From NCBI GenBank assembly GCA_905220665.1, contig CAJNAR010000160.1, positions 62,001-126,000 on the forward strand: 64,000 nucleotides of DNA. Reading direction: 5' to 3'. Positions 36,151-46,201 of the stretch are shown here, one piece after another; the first letter of the stretch is position 1; the number at the start of each line of letters is the position of its first letter. Under the pieces are notes generated by a model. The model saw only the letters and a list, made by a program, of their open reading frames with translations, ran no database searches and had not been told where the DNA came from. The stretch comes from Albugo candida (lineage: Eukaryota; Oomycota; Peronosporomycetes; Albuginales; Albuginaceae). The position numbers and the translations under genes were made by a program.

Positions 36151-36345
36151 GTTAAAGGTGTCTATATTACTAGAATTAGACTAACTGACTTCTCTAGTTG
36201 CCTAGGTTATCTTAAATAACATATATACATATAAAAACGTTTCGTGAAATACCTGTGAGAGATGATAATATGTCTTCTCGTTGATAATCTCGTATCGTAG
36301 TAGCCTCAGCACCCTTAATACGAGACTGTGTCCAGCTTGTAAATG

Positions 36346-36378
36346 CTGTAAAGTTGTAAAGTTGTAAAGTTGTAAAGC
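36346..36378. repeat. 8-bp tandem repeat (aaagttgt)n
   Basis: Four to five copies of an 8-bp unit (ttgtaaag) in the LINE 3' region. The corresponding place in copy A (about 5780) has no such expansion. Confidence 0.7.
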
Positions 36379-36457
36379 TGCAAAAATGGTCCAAGAGTAC
36401 CGTGGTTTGCAAATTGGTGTGCGCCACACTACGGTGAGCAGAACCAGCCAACTGAGA

Positions 36458-37267
36458 CTAGGATCTGTGTTGCACTTGCATTTTGACTTCTCTGTGCCGT
36501 ACCCGCAGTAATGATCTTCGGCTTCTGAAAAATCCACCAAATGATCCTTGCGTTGCGAGTTGATCCAGCACCTTTGCAAGCCGAATGCGTTCCTCGTGGT
36601 CGTAACACTGTCTTCGAAAGTACCGAACGTGCGCACTAAACGTGGTGTAGATCACGGAAAGTGCTAGAGCTGTCGGAGTTGCTGATCGATGATCGAACAA
36701 ACGACGATTCCGATCTGTCCAGACGAAGTGCAGTGTCACCGCTTGCAATGCAAGCCATAAATCTGAGATAATGTCGAAATAGTCTTTCCAATCCGACCGT
36801 AGGGTTGGTACGATTGCACATGCAATATGCGTCCAACGTGGTCGAGAGGAGAAAAACTGATCCCAACTAGGGAGTAACTCCCTCCATAATTGTGCCGTGT
36901 GATCGCACTCTAAAAAGAGATGTTGATCGGATTCCACTGCCCCACACGAAGGCTGCGTGCACAATATAATGTCGGACTGAATATCCTTTAAGAACCAGAA
37001 ACGAGATCGAACTGGCAACATTCGAAAGGCTAGACGAAACTGTAAACCCTCTAAAATTGGTAATACACGTTTTCGAACATGCCGTGATGTAGCCATAAAA
37101 GTTCGAACTCGTTCTGCATCCAGTGCATCCGATCTCTCCCGTGATGACCAATGTGTCGACATCGGATGACTCCTGGTTGGTGCGGGAGGTTTCCAGACGA
37201 TTTGTGAGAGTTGTGAGCGTGGAATAGATGGAAAATGATGTTTCCTCTCCTTGCTTTGTACTCCCAC
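36458..37267 (-). pseudogene. LINE C-terminal zinc-finger (zf-RVT) region
   Basis: A 269-codon frame with RFWFLKDIQSDIILCTQPSC ... DQHLFLECDHTAQLW, the Cys/His cluster of the zf-RVT domain found at the end of many non-LTR RT proteins. It continues to a basic tail (FFRSRRSLLRVRHREVKMQV). This is the best copy of this domain in the window. It is out of frame with the RT part. Confidence 0.8.
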
Positions 37268-37691
37268 ATATTAGGATCTGCCACTTGTGTCTCGTTGGAT
37301 CCAACTGATGAGATCAATCGTCGAGTGGATACGCTGGAGAATCTGAGTGACTTCATTGTAAAGTCGACTCAGCAACTTTTCTTCAGTCATATCCGCTTAG
37401 TTCATCTTTTCGTCGTTTTAATTGTTGGCGACCAAATCTTCCTTCGTTGGCCATGTTTCACTTTCTCGAAAAAAAGTCTTGTAGACTGCGAATCTCGAAA
37501 ACCGTAGAGAATGATTTCCGGAATGTTCGATTTGGTTCGTCCACCATGCCAAGATTGTACCAAACGTTTTGCGTACTCCGATTACGAGTAGCAGCTTCGT
37601 AATGTAACTTTTGGTCGCAGTGAAACCACATCGGTTGTTCCATGTAGTACTGACGGCGTTGTGAAACATCCAAATCTGAACTTGTAATACT

Positions 37692-39190
37692 TCAATCCAT
37701 TTGATGCCACATTTTGAATGCGTGTTTCCACCATGACGATATGCTCTCCCATTGAACCATTTTCCCATGTCGATTTGGTGCGATGGTGAATATATCCATC
37801 GGCTTGTGTGGTCCAAATGAAGGTTGGATAAGTTGTAATAATTCCGTCGAGGCAGTTGTCCAATTCGCAGGAATAACTGTCGACGCATCGGATGCGAACT
37901 GCTGAAGGAATCGAATACGTTGTAGCTTTAATTGTCCCACCAAAAAAGGAACTTGTAGTCCACCATCTTGTCGGCGAAGATATAAAAACTCTTTGCTGAG
38001 TAGGTGAATATGTTTTGAATTTTTTTTGTGTTTCCGACCAAGCACAAATCGATTTAACATCGATTGCCACTGTCGAATAGTCACTGCTGGTATATCAAGC
38101 TGCATCGTGTAATGCCACAAACCTGATAAAATCATCGTCTGCGCAACCAGTAGTCGACCACGAACAGTTCGTGCTCTTCGAAACCATACACCAAACCCAT
38201 CGTAAAAACGCTTGTCGAGAGTTGCAATAACCATCGAATGAGTTGGTTTCTGGCCGAACGGAATACCCAAATACTTGACCGAATCCTCCGGACCCATTAT
38301 GGTCAAATTGGAAATACGTGGANACGGCATGGTCCGATTCAACGAGAGCAAAGATGATTTACTCAAGTTGAGTTTCGCACCCGATCCATCGCAATAGACT
38401 TGGACGAGTTCGAGTTGCGTCAAAACACCATTTGGTGTCTCTGAAAGCAATGTCGAATCGTCCGCGAAAAAAATAATCTAGTTGCGACAGTCGCGCCATT
38501 AATCCAAATGCCATGTTCTTCATGTTGACGAAGTAGATTTCCCAAAGGTTCGATCGTCATCAGAAAAAGTAATGCTGAGAGAGGATCACCTTGTTTCACT
38601 CCACGTTGTGGTGTAATGGACGGTGTGATATTTCCATTAATCATCAACTGCGCCTTTGTGTTATTGTACAAAAGGCGAACCCAGTCGATAAAACTATTTC
38701 CAACGCCCTTTTTTGCCAAAACGCGAAACATGTACGTCCAATTGACTCGATCATAAGCTTTCTCAAAGTCGAGAAAAGTCGCATAAGCTTCCTCCCCACG
38801 ATGAGTGACCAAGTCTTGAATGTCGGTCAGATGTCGATTATGGTGATGCATCGACCTTCCTCGCACGAATGCTTTTTGATCTTGATGGATCAACTTTGGC
38901 AAAAAACGTTGCAATCGATACGCCAACACTTTTGAAAGTACTTTCACATCGACGCAAAGCAGTGCGATCGGTCGATAGTTGCCAGGATCACCTCGTGATC
39001 CTTTTTTGTACAATAATGTTGTTGCCGAGTGACGTTGTGATCGAAGTAAAATTCCTCTTTCCAGCTGATATTCGAACACGATCTTCAGACACTCTCCAAA
39101 CGTTTCCGGATCAAGCTGATAAAATGCAGCTGGTAGTCCATCCATACCTGGAGAAGAACTACTCCTCATGTGCTTGATCGCTTCCGCCAT
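37692..39190 (-). pseudogene. LINE reverse transcriptase, frameshifted
   Basis: Two frames (39190-38420 and 38450-37692) carry the RT in order: AEAIKHMRSSSSPGMDGLPA, RPIALLCVDVKVLSKVLAYRL, FVRGRSMHHHNRHLTDIQDL, FLDFEKAYDRVNW, GVKQGDPLSALLF, then a frame change just before FADD, then GAKLNLSKSSLL and KYLGIPFG. The frame change comes from a 7-T run where copy B has 8 T (plus 38466-38472). One ambiguous base lies at 38323. The downstream frame ends at a TGA after FKMWHQMD, identical to copy B. Confidence 0.88.
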
Positions 39191-39377
39191 CTCGGTCGTA
39201 CTTAAGGGAGTTGAGAGACGGTCTTGCTCTGCTGAGGCAAGGGAAACTTGAATCGAATCGAGTAACTTTTCTGCTTTCTTTCACTTGGACCATTTGAGTC
39301 GGTCTCTGAGCTATAAAGCGAGCCCATGACACCACCTCAATGATCTCTGAATTCGTCAATAATCTAAAGAGAGCTCA

Positions 39378-40070
39378 TAAACTAGACTGCCTGCCAAGGG
39401 AAACATACGTGCAGGATAAACTATTGTGTAAGAGTACANTAAACTTCACGTAAAATAGTATGTTGAAGGAAACAAAATTAAAAAAAAGCCGAAATGATCA
39501 ACACCAGTGGTAGGGCTCTATTCATGATTACTTGCGTGCGAAAAAAGTTTGTGCCTAGCATCTGATATGTTTTTTAATTAGCTCTGATTCTAAAAGTNAA
39601 GTAAAGGGTCGCAGGTATAGAGTTGATTTTCTTTCAACATTTCGTCATGGAATGAATGGATTTGAAAGGTTTTCAATTTGTGGAAAAATCAAATGTACCA
39701 AACTTGGTGGGTCAAAGCGCACTGCGAGCCTTTCGCTTTGAAGAAACAGACACACTTCTGGTGATTTCGTTGAACCACAATCTTGCGGCGACGTGACCTA
39801 TGTTCGTACTCTTATTATGAGAAGCAAGAGCACTTCGTGATTGCTAAACATAACTGTTTCATACCGCTTTATTTTGTGCATCATTAACAAAATTCCATAG
39901 CGTTTCGATCAATACCAGCTTCTTACCGTACCGAGCCTGATTCATCCATTGCACCAATGTATCTCGAAGAGCTGATGACATTGCATTGGAGGTACTAAAA
40001 TATCCTTTCCACATGCATACTGAACTTTTAACAGGGCAAAAAGATAGAGTAGCTCATAAACACCATTTTA
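39378..40070 (-). pseudogene. Unidentified gene split by a LINE, paralogue of 22908-24031
   Basis: Minus-strand pieces parallel the gene at 23.4-24.0 kb. Near 40005-39870: SALRDTLVQWMNQARYGKKL then ETLWNFVNDAQNKAV. Near 39790-39690: AARLWFNEITRSVSVSSKRK and THQVWYI. Near 39510-39450: a membrane segment LPLVLIISAFFLILF followed by TYYFT. Then MFPLAGSLVYELS up to the LINE target site at 39377. The order and the spacing match the paralogue. The LINE interrupts the last coding segment, and one ambiguous base lies at 39598. The function is unknown; the C-terminal membrane anchor is the only feature visible. Confidence 0.5.
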
Positions 40071-40398
40071 AAATATATCTGAAAGTGTTGCCGTAATTCT
40101 TCCTACTCATGTACTTTATCCCATACCGAGACTAGAGCTGATGAAGAAAATATATAGCTCTTTCTGTATGTTCGCATTTGGATCCTCAGATCATGTAAAA
40201 TATGTGTGTTGTCGCGCTTTAAATGCTTCCAACGTAAAATAACTACAAAAAGGTAACATATTGAATCTAGTTTGAAGTATTCTCGGTCTTTTCAGAGATG
40301 CACAATTCTGGCTCAACTCTACATGAAGTCAACTTTTGATGTGGCCAGACGAAATTAATTTCTATGGTCTAAGGCCACGAGTGCTAAATGGTAATCAT

Positions 40399-40927
40399 TT
40401 ACTCCATCTTTAGAAGTTGAGGAGGCAAGTTCCCTATGGCAACCAAAATAAGGAATATGAGATTGAGGGATATAGACAAAAGGCGTTGTCGAAATTTACC
40501 CGGGATACAAATGTGAGAAATAAAAACGAACTTCTCTATGCTCATATTATCAGGACCAAGAAACTTGATTTTTGCGCTCTCTTTCCGCCGCATAACGCGA
40601 CCTCTGCCAAGGCGATAATACCTACTCATTCCATCTTGTGCGCAAATGTATGCAAAATGTAAAGGTGCATATGAGGTTTTCGTGCTACAAAATTTGATAT
40701 TTTCAAGTTGAAAGCCAATTTTGATAATTATGTAAGGTGACGTGACCAAAATCGGAAATCAAGACTATGGAAAGGTAGACGGTTCTCGGATTGGAGACTA
40801 TTCTTACGGGAGGGAATTCTTTCTACTCTCTATTCTTCCTTATAAACTTGTCATTTCTTTAAATCTCTCTACAGAAGATGTGGTTTCCGAAGGAGCCTCT
40901 AGCAAGGCGATCAATTTCATCGCCTAA
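40399..40927. other. Overlapping unsupported frames
   Basis: A 116-codon minus frame (40749-40399) overlaps an 81-codon plus frame (40417-40662), and another plus frame follows (40742-40927). None has recognisable motifs. One strand may carry a real short exon but the sequence does not decide which. Confidence 0.2.
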
Positions 40928-41594
40928 ACTATCTCACTACCATTTACAAGAAGGTGTGATTGCATATGCGCTATTTATAATTGGAGGCACTATTTCTCCA
41001 AGAACGTACGTATAAGCCACCGATGGATTGACAACTCGTTCACTATCGTGGTTCGATACTAGATTACCACTGATACGAGGCTTTATAGAAGAGCCGAAAA
41101 ATGTTGCTTTTCTATTCTGATATGTAATAACCTACTGATAGGAATTGCAGCCCATTAGGTGACCATAGAACATGAAAGTTCATGTTTGATAACACACAAT
41201 TAATCCATGTACTACTTCTATCTAGTTTCACGCAAAAAAAGGTCAATGAAAACATACCCTTTGAGTACCAGAGTCTGTAGATCGGGAACGATGCTGAATA
41301 ACTGTAAAATAAAAGCTGTTTACGGATGGAGATAACTCCCGCCCGAGAAGCGGCAATAAAGAGTGAGTTCTGCCGATGCAGAAGAAATTTTGAATGGGCC
41401 AGATGTAAAATCCATGATCAATTCTCGCTCGATTAGTAAATCTGAATTTCTACACCAGCTGGTGCATTTTCAGGTGTCTACCATAAGACATAAGAATCAA
41501 GCACGACCCCCCCCCCTTTTTGACAAGATGGAGTCTTCCAAAGGAGTCTGTTCAATATTATAAAGGAGTATTGCTAATATAAAAAATCTCATTG

Positions 41595-43047
41595 TCATTT
41601 TCCTCTTACATGTGTGTCCTCTGCTATCCATTGAAGGAGACCGATAGGAAGGTATATTAGGCTTTTCCCATCATCGCAAGTAAGGCTTATGCAATGCGTT
41701 CTTAGGCAATGTTGAAATATGTCAGAGGGTGCTTGGCGCATCCATAAGCAAAAAAAAACACTCGAGTGCTGTCTAGGACAGTCTACACATTCCAATTGTT
41801 CGTACGGTGCACTTGCAAATTCGACGAAAGCGATTTTACTGTAAGAAGGCCAGATGTTTGTCTCCTTATAAGCGACAAAAGGAGCCGCATGGATGAAAGA
41901 AGAAATTCTCTTCCAATCATTTTTCTCAGTATAGTTACTGTTTGGAGGCCACACACCCTCAGCAATTTTGGCTTTCATGAGTTTTTTAATCGTAGATAGC
42001 TTATTCGTTCGATTTTTTGAGACCTTAAAGTCATACCAAGATAAGCGCGGTGATCAGAGTAAAACCTATTAGGCACCAGCCGGATTCTGCGACATATACC
42101 TAGTGTGTGACAGGCCGTACCATATCCGAATAATTCGCATGTGATTTGGAGTTTGGGGACTGACGTGTCAAATAGCAACGAAAACGCTGTTGCTGGCTGC
42201 GTCACTTCTTTGATATTAAAATTTCTTCCATACACCAAGCACATTTGCCTTTATCAGACGAAGCGTGGTAGAATAGCATACAAGATCCTACCAACGGATC
42301 GATGTATGGTGATTCTAGCAAGCGATGATTCGATTGTACATACATGGTATGCTCTTGAACGTATTGCAAGCACAAGTTTTCTTTAAAGAGGTATACACTT
42401 CTGCATGGTGCGCTACAATCACTATTTGGTTCTCTATCTGTGACAATTGACGCAGAAGTAAGCGAGAAATCGATAATTACTCGACCGTCGTCTATTTTGT
42501 ACCCGGTCACGCAAGAGATGCACGAACGCAATTTGCTACGATTTCTTATGACCATCAAGCAATTAGAATTTTGTTCGTCATGATTTTGAGTCCATCCATC
42601 AATTTTTGCTGCTCTGATTTCGAATTCGTAAAACCGTAATAGATTCCCGCCATTCTTCTTGCAGCAACTTGGGTTAATATGTAGCTTAGCGCATCCTGTT
42701 CGAGTATTTCTTTGTATTGTGCAGAAAACGTCGACGTGACGGAAAGACAGCGTAAGTTTCTGACAATCAGCTGAATCCAACCAATGGATAGCGGGACAAA
42801 ACCTGATTTGACACTTCTCGACAATAAATTTGGATTGGCACGTGCTTAAAAGAATTCTTAGCTCGACATTAGATGTTGTTGAGCTGAAAAATGTATGAAA
42901 CGTCAGAATGGCAAGCGACTTGCTGTGTAACGCCAAGCAATCACGACTTACGGCTTCTTTTCTTTGTATTGAAGATGAAGATACATCGAATAGATAGATC
43001 ACTAGGAGGTTGGGACTGTTTGCGTGAAGCTCTTCTACTGTTTCCAC
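41595..43047 (-). CDS. Unidentified gene candidate, probably spliced or frameshifted
   Basis: A 281-codon minus frame (43047-42202) is followed, each in a new frame and overlapping by a few bases, by 42244-41975 and 41978-41595, together about 480 codons. The frame is Cys-rich (CQSKFIVEKCQIRFC, INPSCCKKNGGNLLRFYEFEI, SCISCVTGY). A canonical intron is possible at 42951-42884 (GTAAGT ... ATTTTTCAG, 68 bp), which would place the true 5' exon in another frame. The frame begins with GTG, not ATG, so the start is unknown. I do not recognise any domain. Length without stops and the consistent strand argue for a host gene rather than chance. Confidence 0.4.
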
Positions 43048-43729
43048 CCTTTGGCCTTAAATTGGTTCCGCCCCTATCTCATGGAAGAACAATGCTTGTT
43101 TTATCCTTGATTGTTTTCAAATAAAGGCGTTATATTGTTGATGTGGTTCTTCTGGGTATATTTCACGTTCGGCTGTTTGACTTTTATCCTTCTCAGAAAT
43201 CACAAGTTTTGACCGCTAAAAACACGTTCCTTTACTTGATTCTCTGTCTTTGGATGTATTTCGGCGGCACTTTCTCGACGACCGGTAACAAAAAAGTAGT
43301 CTGAAAGATATGATTCAGATGATTTAGTTGAACTTTTGCACATGTCTTGTCCATTACAACTGATGATGAACGCTCTGGCGATGGCAGTGCTCACCTCGAT
43401 CCAGTATACTCTGTTTTTTTAATCAATCTTTGGTAATCGAATCTGTGTGATGCTCACTGCCCTCACGATGCATCCATGGCACGCCGCGATATCATTCGAT
43501 TTGAGAGAGGACACAAAAAAAAGTCCTGACATTTTCGATTCATGCTGACGTTGTTTAGCAATATTCCTTGACATCAAAAAATTAAGAACATTGGCGCAAA
43601 TCGTGGCTTCCGTATTGTTATGTTGGAGGAAGGGATAAAGGGAGATTGATTTTGTACTGGTATTTTAATGAATGTTACGCTTGTTTGAAATTAACGCTAT
43701 ATAAAGCTATAACCGTGCAATTAATTTGG
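43048..43729. other. Intergenic, nothing recognised
   Basis: AT-rich spacer between the gene candidate and the transposon cluster; no supported frame. Confidence 0.4.
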
Positions 43730-44677
43730 GGAATTGCTGCGGACACACCCTATTTTGACTACGGACACACCCCCTAAAAATAGCAATTACAAACATACCC
43801 CTTACTTTCGGACCGCCATGTCCGCTGCTCCCAAGTCCACTTCTAGCTGGTGGCATTAAGCCCATAAGAAAAGCTGAACTTGTTTTAAGCAAGGTGAAAG
43901 TAGCCTAGTAGGAGTTAAAGTCGGGGACTGGATCAGAGATAATAATTTCACATGTTGATAATTTCCTATACCCTAATACGTTTGTGAGCTGCGCAAGGGC
44001 TATTGGTGGAGGTGCACCACCAGCTCATGTATTTCGAGCCAATATGCCGTGTAAACTGCAGGCTTTACAGAAATCTTAGTTAGGATCAGCAAAGAGAGCA
44101 AATCAATAGAAGGCAATCGTGGCTGAATTTTTTTCTACTCTAATACTAGGCTACTTTTACTTTGCTCAAAATAAATTCAGATTTTCTTATGGTGTTAGTG
44201 TTTAAAGTATTTAGATCGCACTTGTTCCTCAGAAGGTAGAAGTAAAAGTAAAAATATATTAGCATTAACCTTGTATGTCAACACTACAACATGCATGTGC
44301 AGCAGCATTACAAACTTGACTATGTCACGTTTCTAATGACGTTCGTCTGGTAGCACGGGGTGACCGTCTCTCTTCGTCCCATCTGTCACGTTGTCACCAA
44401 AAGAGCCGTTCAGGTGATGTCGGAATTTACATGTGATGGGTCTTGCAGCTGAAATGCAAGCCCTGGACGACCTGTTAAAAACAGTATCGTCTAAAAGCTA
44501 CTGCCACCAGCCAGGAGTGGACTTGAGAGAAGCGGACATGGCGGTACGAAAGTAGGGGTACGATTGTAAGAATGCTTAATTAACTTAATTGACAGTACGA
44601 AATTAGGGCGTATGTTTGTAATTTTTATTTTAGGGATGTGTCCGTAGTCAAATTATGGTGGTCCGCAGCAATTTCCC
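43730..44677. mobile_element. Long-TIR non-autonomous DNA transposon, 948 bp
   Basis: Left end (ggaattgctgcggac..acc, tttgactacggacaca.ccc, aattacaaacata.gccc, ttcg.accgccatgtccgct) is repeated inverted at the right end (to 44677). It spans about 150 bp on the left and 180 bp on the right because of a small insertion (..ttaattaacttaattga..) in the right arm. Flanks are AT-rich (attaattt / taattaaa). The internal 600 bp contain no supported gene. The right end abuts the next element within about 25 bp. Confidence 0.82.
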
Positions 44678-44794
44678 TAATTAAAAAGGGATCATAAAAA
44701 AAGGGAATTTGTTATATTCACTCCCTTTTTGGTTAAAAAAAATACTCCCTATTTGAATCAGGTGGCACAAATAATTATGCTTTGTATACTTTTT

Positions 44795-45890
44795 ATTCAT
44801 ATTTAAGAAATTGTTATATTCACTCCCTTTTAAGTCACGCGGAACACATTATTATACATAATTAGGAAATTGTTATATTCACTCCCTTTTCGGTCAGATT
44901 CGCTACCTTCAAGTCACGTGACCCAGATTATTATAGATGATACAAAGCTACCAGCTCAAAATTTCGCAAGCGATACAATTTGCCAATCTTTTGCTATATC
45001 GTTGTGAAGAATGGAACGCGATCGGTCTAAAAATGCCCGATGGACCCGAGAACGATACGTAATGCTTTATAGTTCTTGTGTTGATCGCTATGATCTATTC
45101 TCGTTCTCTTTGTTGAAATCAAATTGAGGATGACCATAATGCGCCGACGCAAAACCACCGTTTTATTTTCTACAAAGAACGAACGGTAAGATTGTGATGT
45201 CAAATCTAAGCAAGACCGATTCTTTAAGAATAAAATCAACATGAACAAATTGAAGTCTAGTAGAAATATCTTTCCTTTTGAGCAAAGGAAAGCAAATAGC
45301 TACAAAAATCTATCAAGGGACAGGATTTTGTGATTCCGATTTGTGATGTTTGGGTCTAGTACACATCTCTTTATCTCCTCGCTGAGACGCTCACAATCGT
45401 TTAGTAGCGCATAAAGTCCCTCGGACAAATGTAGGTGATCTTGTGGGGCGTATAGCGGACAGTTAATTGAGTTGGTAGAGCAAGAGTGATCACGTCTTTT
45501 ACTACGATTACGAAATTTTCCAAAAGAAGCAGATGTGTGCCCAATCGGTCCAATTTCCATTGATCATTCCTGTCAGGGAGTTCCATCAAATCATCGGTAT
45601 GCTCGCATAAAACCAGGGTGTGACACATAAAGAAGACGATAATCTTTGAATGTATAATAATGTGGGTCACTTGACTTAAAAGGGAGTGAATCTAACCGAA
45701 GAGGGAGTGAATATAACAATTTCCTAATTATGTATATTAATGTGTGCCACATGACTTGAAGGGAGTAAATGTAACAATTCCCTATAACAATTCCCTAAAT
45801 ATAAATAAGAAGTATACATAGTATATTAATGTGCGCCGCGTGACTTAAAAGGGAGTGAATACAACAATTCCTTAAATATGAATAAAAAGT
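44795..45890. mobile_element. Nested palindromic element in the MULE left TIR
   Basis: The ends (attcatatttaag.aattgtt.tattcactccctttt, aagtcacgcgg) are inverted copies of each other. A second, inner pair (taattaggaaattgttatat ..; cttcaagtca.gtgaccca.attattata) lies at 44865-44935 and 45655-45720. All carry the same terminal family as the host MULE. The core (44936-45655) has short unrecognised frames, the longest on the minus strand at 45300-45670. Confidence 0.7.
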
Positions 45891-46201
45891 GGGGTTATAA
45901 AAAATATGCACCAAGATAAATGAAAAATAAAATAAAAATACCACAAGATTGAATAATAAAAAAAATGTACCAAGGATGTGTACTATACGTACGAATATAC
46001 ACATGCCTGGGATCTAACAGGATGATTTCCACGTAATTCTTCTCAATTCAGCTATATCATAGTACGAAGAAACGTACTCACTTGTCTCGAACCATCCGCA
46101 TTTCTGAATATTTTTCTGTATTTATAGCGAGGAAAACCCAGTCTTGGATGAAAAACCTCTGATCAATATGCACTATGTAGTAGAGACAACGAAGCATACA
46201 A

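Larger units (their letters stand above)
36151..39362 (-). mobile_element. Young L1-like LINE, 5'-truncated, 15-bp target duplication
   Basis: About 3.2 kb on the minus strand, nearly identical to LINE copy B (55380-58208) over the RT. It is flanked by a perfect 15-bp direct repeat, tctaaagagagctca, at 36136-36150 and 39363-39377, the hallmark of target-primed insertion. The 5' end is truncated inside the region between endonuclease and RT. The 3' end is ...gtaatatagacacctttaac, which defines the true terminus of the family. Coding is broken by a one-base loss before the FADD motif, a TGA shared with copy B near 37692, and further stops before the zinc-finger part. Confidence 0.93.

Noticed and set aside
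41505..41520. Poly-C run
   Set aside because: A simple homopolymer without other structure; possibly a sequencing-prone site.
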